A program made the position numbers and the translations under genes. A stretch of 64,000 bases of DNA. It comes from Pedobacter psychrodurus (GTDB lineage Bacteria; Bacteroidota; Bacteroidia; Sphingobacteriales; Sphingobacteriaceae). The DNA lies in the NCBI RefSeq assembly GCF_004331735.1, contig NZ_SJSO01000008.1, forward strand, positions 167,309 through 231,308, read 5' to 3'. Under the pieces are notes generated by a model. That model was not told where the DNA came from and did not search any database. It saw nothing but the letters and a program-made list of their open reading frames with translations. Of the stretch, positions 36,564 through 45,838 are shown piece by piece. The first letter of the stretch is position 1, and each line of letters starts with the position of its first letter.

Positions 36564-38282
36564 TTATTTCTTATCCCACCAAACTCTGCCTAAAATATCA
36601 CTCGGACCTTGACCAAAATCAGGATCTGCCTGCATTACTTTATAAGCAGCAACAATGTTTTGATAGTTTAAATTGGTAACAGAAGGAAAAGCTAAACTTG
36701 CTCTTCTCGGAATTACCTGCTCTGTCCCACTCGCAATAATTTTTTCGAGTTTTAAAACTGTTGTAGAATTTGGCATTCCTGTTCTTTTGTATAGCGCCCA
36801 AGCCTCATTAGGTTGCTTAAAGAAATTTAGATATGCCTGACCGATAATTTGGTCTAAAGCTCTGGTCGCATCAAACTTAATATCTGCTTTAGCTGTATAA
36901 GCTGCAATTTCAGTAGGGGTTGAGGCAACATAACTTAAAGCTCCACTTCTATCCACAATCTGTGCTTTATTAGCCAGGTCATCGTAAAAAGCAATAGAAG
37001 CATTTACGCCTTTATTGTACCAATCTTCAGCCGATTCTGCTGTTACCGACCTAGCGGCTAATTCCGCTCTCATAAAACAAACATCTGCATAGGTAATTAA
37101 AGGAAAAGCATTTATGCCTTTTCCACCATTTTCACCTGCTGCAAATAAGCGTGGCTGAATGAGTGATAACGAATCCATTGTCTGATTAACAGTTTGTCCC
37201 GTTGAGTTTACCACAGAAATGGTAATATTATTAAAGAAATTTGCAAATGCGGGAGCTGCTGAAACATCAGGACTGGTTGGCACACCATAAAATCTTCTGG
37301 CATCAAAAGTAGCTGAGGCCGCAATTTTATTTTGAGCTTTTGCAGCGTCAAAATTAGCCTGAGTAAACGTATTTTGCTGATAGAAAAATCTAATCCTTGG
37401 ATCACCATTGGTGTACATGAAATCTACAACTGGTTTTGGTGCCCGTAGGCCAGCAGCAGACCAATCTCCGCCATCAGCATAAGTTGCATTGGCTTTGAAA
37501 ACCCAGCTATCTGTTGCACTGTTGATCAAGCCACCTGGTGCAGCTAAAATTTCAAGAACCTTAGCTTTCATTTTTACGGCGTCTCTTTTCATTAAACGCA
37601 TAGCAATACGTAAACGGGTAGAATTGGCAACTTTTATCCAATTGGCAACATTACCCTGAAAAAACAAATCGTTTGTACCTAAAGAGGCCTGTGCAGTTGC
37701 TTGCGTTGTACCCAAAGTTGTTGCCGATTTTTTTAATTGCGCATCCAACAATTCAAATAAAGCTTCCTGGGTATCGTACTTTGGTGTTTCTGTACCCCCA
37801 TATCTTACCATAAACGCATCTGTATAAGGCAAGCTTCCGCTTACATCTGATACATAAAATGCATAATATGCTTTAACAATATGTGCTATTTCTATTTCAT
37901 AAATCCTTTTTGCCTGCTCTTCTGCCGACATTTTCTTTACCAGTTCTTCCATATCGGTTAAATTGCCCCCAACGCCTGGATAAAAATTGTTATATCTGAT
38001 ATTTCTAAAACTTGCTGCATCAGAAATAAAAGTTACACTATTTCCGTTTAAAGCAGTTAACATCTGCATCCAGGGCATAATGGCCCTGAAATTATCGTAA
38101 TAAGCCTCAAACCGATCTCCCTGCATGTTGATAACCGAATTCATAAATTGCTGCTCGGGTGTTATTTTATCAATAATGGCAGGGTTTGTATTCAATTCTA
38201 CAAACTTTTCCTTTTTACATGATGATATGGTAATTCCTATTAATGCAGAAAGCATTAGAATTATGTTACTTGTCTTTTTCAT
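36564..38282 (-). CDS. SusD/RagB-type nutrient-binding outer-membrane lipoprotein
   Basis: Surface glycan- or peptide-binding partner of SusC (572 aa). Lipoprotein signal with Cys22 (GITISSC) followed by KKEKFVELNTNP. The tetratricopeptide-like SusD fold is recognisable from EIAHIVKAYYAFYVSDVSG, GNVANWIKVANSTRLRIAMR and the C-terminal QAYLNFFKQPNEAWALYKRT; it is of the SusD-like group 2 type. The ATG at 38282 is preferred to the TTG at 38288. It follows SusC by 26 bp and both are surely co-transcribed. The ligand cannot be read from the sequence. Confidence 0.94.
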   Translation of the reverse strand: MKKTSNIILMLSALIGITISSCKKEKFVELNTNPAIIDKITPEQQFMNSVINMQGDRFEAYYDNFRAIMPWMQMLTALNGNSVTFISDAASFRNIRYNNFYPGVGGNLTDMEELVKKMSAEEQAKRIYEIEIAHIVKAYYAFYVSDVSGSLPYTDAFMVRYGGTETPKYDTQEALFELLDAQLKKSATTLGTTQATAQASLGTNDLFFQGNVANWIKVANSTRLRIAMRLMKRDAVKMKAKVLEILAAPGGLINSATDSWVFKANATYADGGDWSAAGLRAPKPVVDFMYTNGDPRIRFFYQQNTFTQANFDAAKAQNKIAASATFDARRFYGVPTSPDVSAAPAFANFFNNITISVVNSTGQTVNQTMDSLSLIQPRLFAAGENGGKGINAFPLITYADVCFMRAELAARSVTAESAEDWYNKGVNASIAFYDDLANKAQIVDRSGALSYVASTPTEIAAYTAKADIKFDATRALDQIIGQAYLNFFKQPNEAWALYKRTGMPNSTTVLKLEKIIASGTEQVIPRRASLAFPSVTNLNYQNIVAAYKVMQADPDFGQGPSDILGRVWWDKK

Positions 38283-38307
38283 TTTCAATTTCTTTAACTG
38301 TTAATTA

Positions 38308-41300
38308 TTATAATGCTGCCCTTACTGAGAATGCAAAAGTGCGTACATACGGCATACCACCATATTCTGCAAAAGCACCTGCACTATTATTAAATAAACC
38401 TTCTGGGTTTAAGTGATCAGGCAAGCTATTATATATATACATCAGGTTTCTTGCGGTAACACCAACATTAACCTGTTTGAAATTAATTTTATCGGTAAAT
38501 TTCTTTGGCAAAGTATAACCCAATGAAACTTCTCTGAGCGCAACCCAGCTATTTTCGAATGTAGAATATTCCCTGATACCTGTAGACCATTGTGTCAATC
38601 TCGCATAGTAAATCCGCGCACTCACGGGTTGTACATAACCTTTATCTGCTGCTTCCTGAAAAGTTAATCCACCAACGTTAATGTTGTTAATAATAGTTCC
38701 TTTCGCAAATACACCATCTGGAATAATACCATCATTAGCAATTACGGCACCTGAGGCGTCTTTTCTTGGTAAACCACCAAAATCAGCAGAACGGCCAAAC
38801 AATGTACTTTCGAAAGCACCAAAGTTAGAGCCATATTGATGTGTACCTGATGCCATTAAACCACCAACTTTAGCATCGATCTGGAAACCTAAATTGAAGT
38901 TTTTAAATCTGATGTTATTGATTGAGCTTGCATTGAATTTTTCCATCATCGAGCCTAGGATCTTGTTACCCTGTCCGGCATCACCACTTCTAAAGAAACT
39001 TCCATTTGCTTTTAACATTTTTTTGCCATTGTTTGGGCTATCGATATTATTACCTGCGGCATCGGTTGCCTGATAAGAAGCATAACCATAACTAGTGTAA
39101 ATACTACCGTATTCTTCGCCAGCAATAGCAACAGAGGTCATATCAGCTCCAAATGCATAACCTAAAGTATATGAATCCACACCAGGAGCTAAGCTAAGAA
39201 TCATGTTTTTGTTTCTAGCAAAATTAATAGAACTAGTCCATTCTAGGTTTTTAGTTTTGATAGGTGTACCTGTTAACAAGATTTCGATACCTTGATTGCG
39301 AATATTGCCAGCATTAAATTGTTTTGCAGTAACCCCAGATTCTCTTGGTAATCCCAAAGAAAGAATTTGGTTTCTAGTGTTTTTTCTATAAAAAGAAAAA
39401 TCAATTCCTAAACGATCGTTAAAGAAACGCATTTCGGTTCCCAACTCTAATTCCTTGGTTAATTCATTACGTAGGTTATTGTTTCCCAAAGTATTATCCG
39501 TAAAACCATATCGAGGCATTTGTCTTCCTGTTTCATCCGTATATGTTCCGATAAATTGATACTTGCCTGCACTTGTAGCATAAGGATTGGTTCCCAAACC
39601 TGTATACCCATAGTTTACTCGTAATTTACCGTACGAAAGAAATCCAAATGCGGTTGTATTTTTTAATGATTCAGAAAAAACATAAGATATACCCGCTGCT
39701 GGATAAGTATATGAATAGTCACCATGACCATCAGGATAAGTTAAGGTTGATGACCAATCGTTTCTCACACTAAAGTTTAGAGTAAGCATGTTTTTATAGG
39801 TCAAATCACCAAAACCATATACCGCATCTGTTCTCTGGCTTCCATCTAAGCTAGTATTGGTTACTTGAGCATTTACCGAGTTACCCATAAAGAATTTGCC
39901 TGGATCTTTTAATCCACCATCGGTTCTGGTACGGGTATAATTGTTACCAAAGTCTTTGGTGGTCTCAGCCCCTAAACTCATATTGAAATCAAAATTATCG
40001 CTTAATTTCTTACTTCCGTTTAACAAAAACTGCAACCTGCTACTTTTTTGATTTGATTGACTTAAAGCATATTCTCCCCCTGCAAATCCTACGCCGCTAC
40101 CAATGTTTTTCGTTTCTCCTGTAATATTAATCTGGTTTAATGTTCCCCTAACAAGTGCATTTAGCCAAGGTGTTATATTTGCTTTAACATCTATATTACC
40201 CCTAAAATTATTCTCGCGCTGCCTCACATTTGTTTCGTAAATATTGAACCAAAGAGGAGATAACCCATAAGGATCGTTGTTGCCGGTTAATACTCCTCCA
40301 TTTGCCGGATCGATGTATTTATTCTTCCAATAATTTGTATCATAGCTTCTTGGGTTACCGTATACAAGAGCAAACAATGGATTATTATTGTTTGATTGGT
40401 TAATTGGGTTAAAACTATTGCTGACGGTATAATTTACACCTGCGTTAATTTCGAATATTTTTCCGAATTTTTGAGAACCTCTAAAATCCAAGGCATCACG
40501 CTCGAATTTGTTATTCGGCAAAATACCTGTGCTGTATAATTTTGAATAGGAAAGTCTGAATGTACCAGTTTCGTTGCCACCTTGAAATGCCAAATTTGAA
40601 TTACTATAATTACCTAGCTTATAGGCGTCTAGCAAATTGTTTGGTTGTGCATTCCAGCTAATCATCCTTCCATCAATATCCTTCACCTGACTTCCGTCGA
40701 AACGAGGGCCAAAGCTCCAGAAATAGTTCGCTGCATCTATTACAGGCGTACCCGAAGCATCTTTTGTGAAAGTTGGATTGATACCAGCACCAAATTCGTT
40801 CTGTAAATCCATTGTTTTGTATGCTTCTTCAATGGTTTGTGTATGTGAAAATGAAATACCTAAACCTTGTCCACCTTTACCTTTTTTAGATGTAATTAAA
40901 AGGACACCATTTTGAGCTTTTGAACCATATAGCGAACTTGCCGCAGCACCTTTTAAAACGGTAATACTTTCATAATCATCTGCATTTAAGTTTTTCATGA
41001 TATTTCCAAAATCCTGAGGGCTGTTTCCGTAAGAGTCGGCTCCGCTTACTCCTGGCTGGATAAGGACTCCATCAATAACAACCAAAGGCTGTGTATTTGC
41101 GCTTAAAGACGAATTACCCCTGATTCTGATTCTTGATGACGATTGTGGTCCTCCTGAACCTTGATTGATCATCACGCCGGCCACTTTACCTTGTAATGCA
41201 TTTACAATGTTCTGCTCGTTAGCTCTAACTAAATCCTCGCCCTTTACTTCTTGAATAGAATAACTCAGCTTTCTAGTTTGTTGCTTTACACCAAAGCCTG

Positions 41301-41622
41301 TGCTTACAGTAACTTCTTCTAGAGATTTCGAATCTTCTTTTAAAGAAATATTGAAATTTTTGTCACTTCCTACAGTTACTTCCTGACGTAGGAAACCAAC
41401 GGCAGAAAAAACAAGAACATCATTACTTGAAGCACTGATGCTAAATTTACCATTTGCATCGGTTTGGGTTGATCTTTGTGTACCTTTTACAGAAACATTG
41501 GCTCCTGGAAACGGTCCGGACGCATCTTTTACTGTCCCGGTAATTATAGTTTGTGCATGAGCTGCAATTGCAAAGAATGCGAGTAAAAGCAGGCTCAAAA
41601 ATTTAAAGTACATTTTCTTCAT
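38308..41622 (-). CDS. SusC/RagA-type TonB-linked outer-membrane transporter
   Basis: Outer-membrane nutrient importer (1104 aa). Signal peptide 1-23 (AIAAHAQ), a carboxypeptidase-regulatory-like beta-domain (about 26-105: ITGTVKDASGPFPGANVSVK), then the TonB-dependent plug (about 118-230: ALQGKVAGVMINQGSGGP, RIRGNSSLSANTQPLVVIDG) and a 22-strand barrel ending in the aromatic-capped FAFSVRAAL. The TonB box region is SLEEVTVSTGFG. No sigma/anti-sigma N-terminal extension is present, so it is not obviously self-regulated. It heads the SusC-SusD-redoxin-haem protein group. ATG at 41622. Confidence 0.95.
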   Translation of the reverse strand: MKKMYFKFLSLLLLAFFAIAAHAQTIITGTVKDASGPFPGANVSVKGTQRSTQTDANGKFSISASSNDVLVFSAVGFLRQEVTVGSDKNFNISLKEDSKSLEEVTVSTGFGVKQQTRKLSYSIQEVKGEDLVRANEQNIVNALQGKVAGVMINQGSGGPQSSSRIRIRGNSSLSANTQPLVVIDGVLIQPGVSGADSYGNSPQDFGNIMKNLNADDYESITVLKGAAASSLYGSKAQNGVLLITSKKGKGGQGLGISFSHTQTIEEAYKTMDLQNEFGAGINPTFTKDASGTPVIDAANYFWSFGPRFDGSQVKDIDGRMISWNAQPNNLLDAYKLGNYSNSNLAFQGGNETGTFRLSYSKLYSTGILPNNKFERDALDFRGSQKFGKIFEINAGVNYTVSNSFNPINQSNNNNPLFALVYGNPRSYDTNYWKNKYIDPANGGVLTGNNDPYGLSPLWFNIYETNVRQRENNFRGNIDVKANITPWLNALVRGTLNQINITGETKNIGSGVGFAGGEYALSQSNQKSSRLQFLLNGSKKLSDNFDFNMSLGAETTKDFGNNYTRTRTDGGLKDPGKFFMGNSVNAQVTNTSLDGSQRTDAVYGFGDLTYKNMLTLNFSVRNDWSSTLTYPDGHGDYSYTYPAAGISYVFSESLKNTTAFGFLSYGKLRVNYGYTGLGTNPYATSAGKYQFIGTYTDETGRQMPRYGFTDNTLGNNNLRNELTKELELGTEMRFFNDRLGIDFSFYRKNTRNQILSLGLPRESGVTAKQFNAGNIRNQGIEILLTGTPIKTKNLEWTSSINFARNKNMILSLAPGVDSYTLGYAFGADMTSVAIAGEEYGSIYTSYGYASYQATDAAGNNIDSPNNGKKMLKANGSFFRSGDAGQGNKILGSMMEKFNASSINNIRFKNFNLGFQIDAKVGGLMASGTHQYGSNFGAFESTLFGRSADFGGLPRKDASGAVIANDGIIPDGVFAKGTIINNINVGGLTFQEAADKGYVQPVSARIYYARLTQWSTGIREYSTFENSWVALREVSLGYTLPKKFTDKINFKQVNVGVTARNLMYIYNSLPDHLNPEGLFNNSAGAFAEYGGMPYVRTFAFSVRAAL

Positions 41623-41968
41623 GTCCTATTTTGTTAGTTTTTTAAATAATGTGATTAGTTGGTTTAATTTTTAGATTGGTTTGTTTTATGCCATAAATTT
41701 TAGTTTAAGTTATCATTGCTTGTATTAAAGTCAATAGGCATATGCTTGACCTATTAATTTTTTATTCTACTCTGCGTAAAGGGAATATAGTTTATTAAAA
41801 ATAAGGACTAACTGTAGCAATACAGCGATCATATCTAAATCATCAACTCACGGCTCGATTAATTTTGAAATCGTAATTACTTAGTTTAATTTGGTTTACA
41901 ACAAACTTATGAAAAAAAAACATAAACAATGAAAACTTTTTAATTTTTTTAAAAAGGTGATTTTAGCA
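41623..41968. other. SusC leader and promoter region
   Basis: About 345 bases, AT-rich, with no gene. It contains inverted arms AATAGG (41733-41738) and CCTATT (41750-41755), a possible operator. I see no clear TAnnTTTG box on the minus strand. Confidence 0.4.
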
Positions 41969-41998
41969 CAAAAAAAGGCCTGCATTAAGCAGGCCTTT
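41969..41998 (-). terminator. Intrinsic terminator of lepB
   Basis: AAAGGCCTGC (41974-41983) pairs perfectly with GCAGGCCTTT (41989-41998) around five bases, with a T run on the minus strand, 29 bp past the lepB stop. It closes the parA-to-lepB cluster. Confidence 0.93.
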
Positions 41999-42026
41999 GT
42001 CAAAAAAACGTTTTAAATAAGGGATA

Positions 42027-43220
42027 TTAATGGATCCCCATAAACAACCTGCTCCATCTTATTTTGTGCAAGAAAGATGCAGTACTGTCCCAGCTCATCC
42101 AAACAAATAAAGCTTTACCTACAATGTGGTCTTCAGGTACAAAACCCCAATAGCGCGAATCGGCTGAATTGTGGCGGTTATCGCCCATCATCCAATAGTA
42201 GTCCATTTTAAAAGTATAAGTAGTAGCTACCTTATCATTAATGTACCAAACACCTGCTTTCTGCTCTACTTTGTTTCCTTCGTAAGTTCTAATTGCCCTG
42301 TAATACAGTGGCATGGTATTGCTATCGATTTTAACTGTCCATCCTTTTGAAGGGATTTTAATCGGCCCGAAGTTATCCCTGTTCCAAACTCTATTTGGGT
42401 CGTTAGGAAAAACACCTCCTGGAACAGCTCCAGCAGGATCAGGACTTAAGGTTACTGTTTTTACAAAATCGAAAGTTTTCAGTTTTTCTGCAATTTCTGG
42501 TGAGGCATCTAAAATATAGGTATTGGTAGCCACCGCTGGTGCACCGCCTAAATTTAAATTAAATTCATCAAGCACAGCGTAATTAAAATCCATGGTTTTA
42601 AATTCGATGCGATACGGCATCATACCTGTATTTTTTAAAGGCTCATTTTTACCATTTACATTGGCAATACCGTTGCTCATCGAAATTACATCGCCAGGAA
42701 TACCAATACATCTTTTAATAAAGTTTTCACGCTTATCTACCGGACGGTCTATTATCGTAAATGTACTTCTAACCTGCTGCCGGCCCATGCTACGTTCTAA
42801 AGCATAATAACTTTCTGCCTGGTTTTCTACTGCAACAGTATCTCCTTCGGGAAAGTTGAATACCACTACATCGTTTCTTTTAATTTTAGATAAACCTGGT
42901 AAACGGTGATATTTCCATTGTACACCATCCCAATAAGCTTTGGTAGAAGTGGTTAACGGCATAGTATGGTGAGCAAAAGGAAAAGCAACAGGCGTCATCG
43001 GGATACGTGCACCGTAATTAACTTTGCTAACGAAAAGAAAATCGCCAATTAGTAATGATCTTTCCATCGAACCAGACGGAATGGTATAGGCTTCGATAAA
43101 GAATACGCGAATAATGGTTGCTGCTACTACTGCAAAAACAATTGCATCAACCCACTCACGGGTTTTTGTTTTTTTCTTCTTTGGGGCATCTTTTTTTCGT
43201 TGCCAGAACTTATAATTCAT
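42027..43220 (-). CDS. lepB: Signal peptidase I
   Basis: Inner-membrane serine-lysine protease that removes signal peptides (397 aa, longer than the E. coli enzyme). The transmembrane anchor is at about 24-43; catalytic Ser51 lies in IPSGSMERSL and the general base Lys169 in NFIKRCIGIPGDVIS; box E is MGDNRHNSADSRYWGFV. A long insert between boxes D and E (about 185-330) is typical of Bacteroidota LepB. ATG at 43220. It ends the cluster parA-parB-DUF5683-dapB-lepB and is followed by a strong terminator. Confidence 0.95.
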   Translation of the reverse strand: MNYKFWQRKKDAPKKKKTKTREWVDAIVFAVVAATIIRVFFIEAYTIPSGSMERSLLIGDFLFVSKVNYGARIPMTPVAFPFAHHTMPLTTSTKAYWDGVQWKYHRLPGLSKIKRNDVVVFNFPEGDTVAVENQAESYYALERSMGRQQVRSTFTIIDRPVDKRENFIKRCIGIPGDVISMSNGIANVNGKNEPLKNTGMMPYRIEFKTMDFNYAVLDEFNLNLGGAPAVATNTYILDASPEIAEKLKTFDFVKTVTLSPDPAGAVPGGVFPNDPNRVWNRDNFGPIKIPSKGWTVKIDSNTMPLYYRAIRTYEGNKVEQKAGVWYINDKVATTYTFKMDYYWMMGDNRHNSADSRYWGFVPEDHIVGKALFVWMSWDSTASFLHKIRWSRLFMGIH

Positions 43221-43255
43221 ATATCTTATTTTTGGTTTCGCGATTTATTTAATCG

Positions 43256-43276
43256 GTTACCTGTTATCTGTAATCC
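43256..43276. repeat. Short period-7 array, core GTTA/GTAA
   Basis: GTTACCT, GTTATCT, GTAATCC in exact phase in the dapB-lepB gap, upstream of lepB. Confidence 0.6.
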
Positions 43277-43321
43277 TTTGGTGATTTCACAAATTAAATG
43301 ATCTCACAGATTTATATTGTG

Positions 43322-43363
43322 CTTTGGTCTTTCAGCTTTAAACTTTGGTCTTTAGGCTTTATT
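43322..43363. repeat. Period-7 degenerate array, core CTTT, at the dapB stop
   Basis: Six 7-mers in exact phase, all CTTTNNN (for example CTTTGGT, CTTTCAG, CTTTAAA). The last unit covers the dapB stop codon at 43359-43361. The reverse complement of the array at 5944-5978 uses the same core. Confidence 0.85.
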
Positions 43364-44093
43364 CAAAAATATCAGTAATACTGAAAAATCCTTTTTTATC
43401 TTTTAGCCATTCTGCTGCTACTACAGCACCTAAAGCAAAACCAGCTCTGTTATGGGCCGTATGTTTAATTTCTATTTCATCTACCTCGCTACTGTAAATT
43501 ACCGTATGCGTGCCTGGAATATTTTCTATCCTGTGCGATTCTATCAGCAGTTGTTCTGCTTTCGGAAACAATTCAATATCAGTGCCTACCACTTCGTTTA
43601 ACCACTCCTGTTTTCTGTCCAGGTTATCTACAATCCCTTCTGCAAGGGTTATGGCTGTACCACTTGGCGCATCCAATTTTTGTGTATGATGGATTTCCTC
43701 AACCTGAACCTCATAAGCCGGGTAATTATTCATCAGCTTTGCCAAAGTTTGATTAAGCTTAAAGAATAAATTTACACCAATACTAAAGTTAGACCCATAA
43801 AGTAAAGTATTGTTACTGCTGTTGCAATCGTCTTTAACTTCTTGAAGTTTGCCATACCAGCCCGTTGTACCTACTACTATTGGCACATTGGCATCAAAAC
43901 AGGCATCAATATTTTTTAAAACCGAATCAGGTGTGCTAAAATCGATAGCCACATCTGCTGATTTTAAATTTTGTCTGGTTAAATCTTCCTGATTATTGAT
44001 TGTTATTTTTAAAACAATTTCGTGGCCACGTTCTACTGCAAATTTCTCGATAATCTGCCCCATTTTACCATATCCTAAAAGCGCAATATTCAT
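43359..44093 (-). CDS. dapB: 4-hydroxy-tetrahydrodipicolinate reductase
   Basis: NAD(P)H-dependent reductase of the lysine/diaminopimelate pathway, which supplies the peptidoglycan cross-linking residue (244 aa, slightly shorter than the usual 265-270). The Rossmann motif is LLGYGKMGQ at the N terminus; VVGTTGWYG is conserved, and the active-site stretch is EIHHTQKLDAPSGTA with the paired histidines and the substrate-binding lysine. ATG at 44093, 104 bp after the DUF5683 gene on the same strand. Confidence 0.95.
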   Translation of the reverse strand: MNIALLGYGKMGQIIEKFAVERGHEIVLKITINNQEDLTRQNLKSADVAIDFSTPDSVLKNIDACFDANVPIVVGTTGWYGKLQEVKDDCNSSNNTLLYGSNFSIGVNLFFKLNQTLAKLMNNYPAYEVQVEEIHHTQKLDAPSGTAITLAEGIVDNLDRKQEWLNEVVGTDIELFPKAEQLLIESHRIENIPGTHTVIYSSEVDEIEIKHTAHNRAGFALGAVVAAEWLKDKKGFFSITDIFE

Positions 44094-44197
44094 CTGTTTA
44101 TATTTATTTCAGTTTTTATTTTTGTTTAACATTAAAGTTAATTGGCAAATGATCATGATTTCAAAATCTATAGTCAGTAATCATGACGTTTTCTATA

Positions 44198-44923
44198 TTA
44201 AAATGTTAGTGATAATTTTAATGCAGGCGTTGCATTGAAACCATATACCGAATTGGTATTAATCATCGATGGCATCACCTTAAAAGAAAGATTATCATCA
44301 ATATTAAAGAAATGCAGGCGAGCTGCCACATAGGCATCTACTATATTGGCGAAATAAACCAAACCGTAAGAAAACAATACAATCTGTTTGTTTCTTCTGT
44401 AGGTATCTTTACGCTGGGTTATGCCTGTAGTAGAATAACGGCTACCAAAAGGACCGTTAGGATCAGGCTGATCACTGTTCGAGTCGCGATACTGCAATTC
44501 TGTTAATGCCAAATCATATTGTTTGCTACTTTCGATGTACGACATTGTAAGCACCGTTATCCCACCATAAATTGCCGCAATTTTACCTCCGGTATATAAT
44601 TTCTGAAAAAACTGGCTTTTGCCTGCTCTACCACCATAACCATCGTTAAGCAACTGCATATTGTATAATTGCCCCCAGCCCGGTATAATCATCGATCTGA
44701 AAACAGCTTTTCTGCCGGCAACCTTACCCGGATTAATATACTTAGCTTTCATCGAATCCTTTCTGGTCATCGTTTTTTTAGCCGCAGTATCTAATGACTT
44801 AGCTAATTTTATTTTCGAAGTATCAGCAGGTTTTAATACCGTATCCTTAACCTGCGCCGAGGCTAAGTTTACAAGAAAAAATGTAAATGCAGCAACCAGT
44901 ATTAAAAGCTTAGTCTTTTGCAT
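44198..44923 (-). CDS. DUF5683 envelope protein
   Basis: A 241-residue exported protein: signal peptide 1-23 (LASAQ), a Lys/Asp/Thr-rich linker (25-70) and a C-terminal domain (about 70-195) with the family motif RSMIIPGWGQLYN, hydrophobic helices at about 113-130 and 182-202. Function unknown. The ATG overlaps the parB stop codon (TAATG), so translation is coupled to ParB. In Bacteroidota this gene is regularly found between parB and dapB, suggesting an envelope role tied to growth; that is inference. Confidence 0.85.
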   Translation of the reverse strand: MQKTKLLILVAAFTFFLVNLASAQVKDTVLKPADTSKIKLAKSLDTAAKKTMTRKDSMKAKYINPGKVAGRKAVFRSMIIPGWGQLYNMQLLNDGYGGRAGKSQFFQKLYTGGKIAAIYGGITVLTMSYIESSKQYDLALTELQYRDSNSDQPDPNGPFGSRYSTTGITQRKDTYRRNKQIVLFSYGLVYFANIVDAYVAARLHFFNIDDNLSFKVMPSMINTNSVYGFNATPALKLSLTF

Positions 44924-45831
44924 TACCAGTCTAATAACTCTAAAATTCGGTTTAAGTCGTCATCACTCATAAAAGGAATTTCTATTGCCCCTTTACCGTT
45001 CTGACTTACTTTTAACTTTACACGGGTAGCAAATTTAGAGGCCAGATCGTCTTGTAATTTTTGATATTGAAAAGAAACACCTTTTACCTTGGGTTTCTCA
45101 CTAGCTGGCAAAGGTATATGTTGGAGATTGCGAACAATCTCTTCTACTTTACGTACCGATAATCCTTTCTCTAAAATTTCTTGGTGGATATACAATTGTT
45201 TATCAACACCATCAACATTAATTAAGGCCCTTGCGTGGCCCATGCTAATTTTCTGGTCGCGGATGGAAGCCTGGATAGCTGGTGGGAGTTTTAACAAACG
45301 CAGGTAATTGGTAACCGTTGTACGGTTTTTACCTACACGTTCTCCTAATTGTTCTTGTTTTAAGCCTACCTCATCAATCATCCTCTGGAAACTCAATGCA
45401 ACTTCAATGGCATTTAAATTTTCGCGTTGAATATTTTCGATCAGGGCCATTTCCAACATTTGTTGGTCGTTGGCACTGCGGATGTAAGCAGGAATCTGTG
45501 TTAAACCAGCTAATTTCGATGCCCTGAACCTGCGTTCGCCCGAAATGAGTTGGTACTTATTTGCGCCGAGTTTTCTAACCGTAATCGGCTGGATCAAACC
45601 CTGTATCTTAATCGAATCGGCAAGCTCATTTAAAGCTACCTGGTCAAATTCGGTACGTGGCTGAAATGGATTGGTTTCAACTTCAGTTAAACTTACGTGA
45701 CTGATATTGCCAATCTGCTCGGTTTCGCTAACAGCATTTACCTGCTGTTTCGGCGGATGAGCAGATTCGCTATCATCTAAAAGCGCACTTAACCCTCTTC
45801 CTAAACCTGTTTTTCGCTGAAAAGATGTCAT
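44923..45831 (-). CDS. parB: Chromosome partitioning protein ParB
   Basis: CTP-dependent DNA clamp that spreads from parS sites and aids origin segregation (302 aa). The N-terminal start TGLGRGLSALLDD is typical of chromosomal ParB; the CTPase/ParB-N domain (about 45-135) contains LISGERRFRASKLAG; the HTH (about 150-200) shows LGERVGKNRTTVTNYLRLLKL; a C-terminal dimer domain ends the protein. ATG at 45831, 7 bp after the parA stop. I found no canonical parS palindrome in the window. Confidence 0.95.
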   Translation of the reverse strand: MTSFQRKTGLGRGLSALLDDSESAHPPKQQVNAVSETEQIGNISHVSLTEVETNPFQPRTEFDQVALNELADSIKIQGLIQPITVRKLGANKYQLISGERRFRASKLAGLTQIPAYIRSANDQQMLEMALIENIQRENLNAIEVALSFQRMIDEVGLKQEQLGERVGKNRTTVTNYLRLLKLPPAIQASIRDQKISMGHARALINVDGVDKQLYIHQEILEKGLSVRKVEEIVRNLQHIPLPASEKPKVKGVSFQYQKLQDDLASKFATRVKLKVSQNGKGAIEIPFMSDDDLNRILELLDW

Positions 45832-45838
45832 CTATAAT

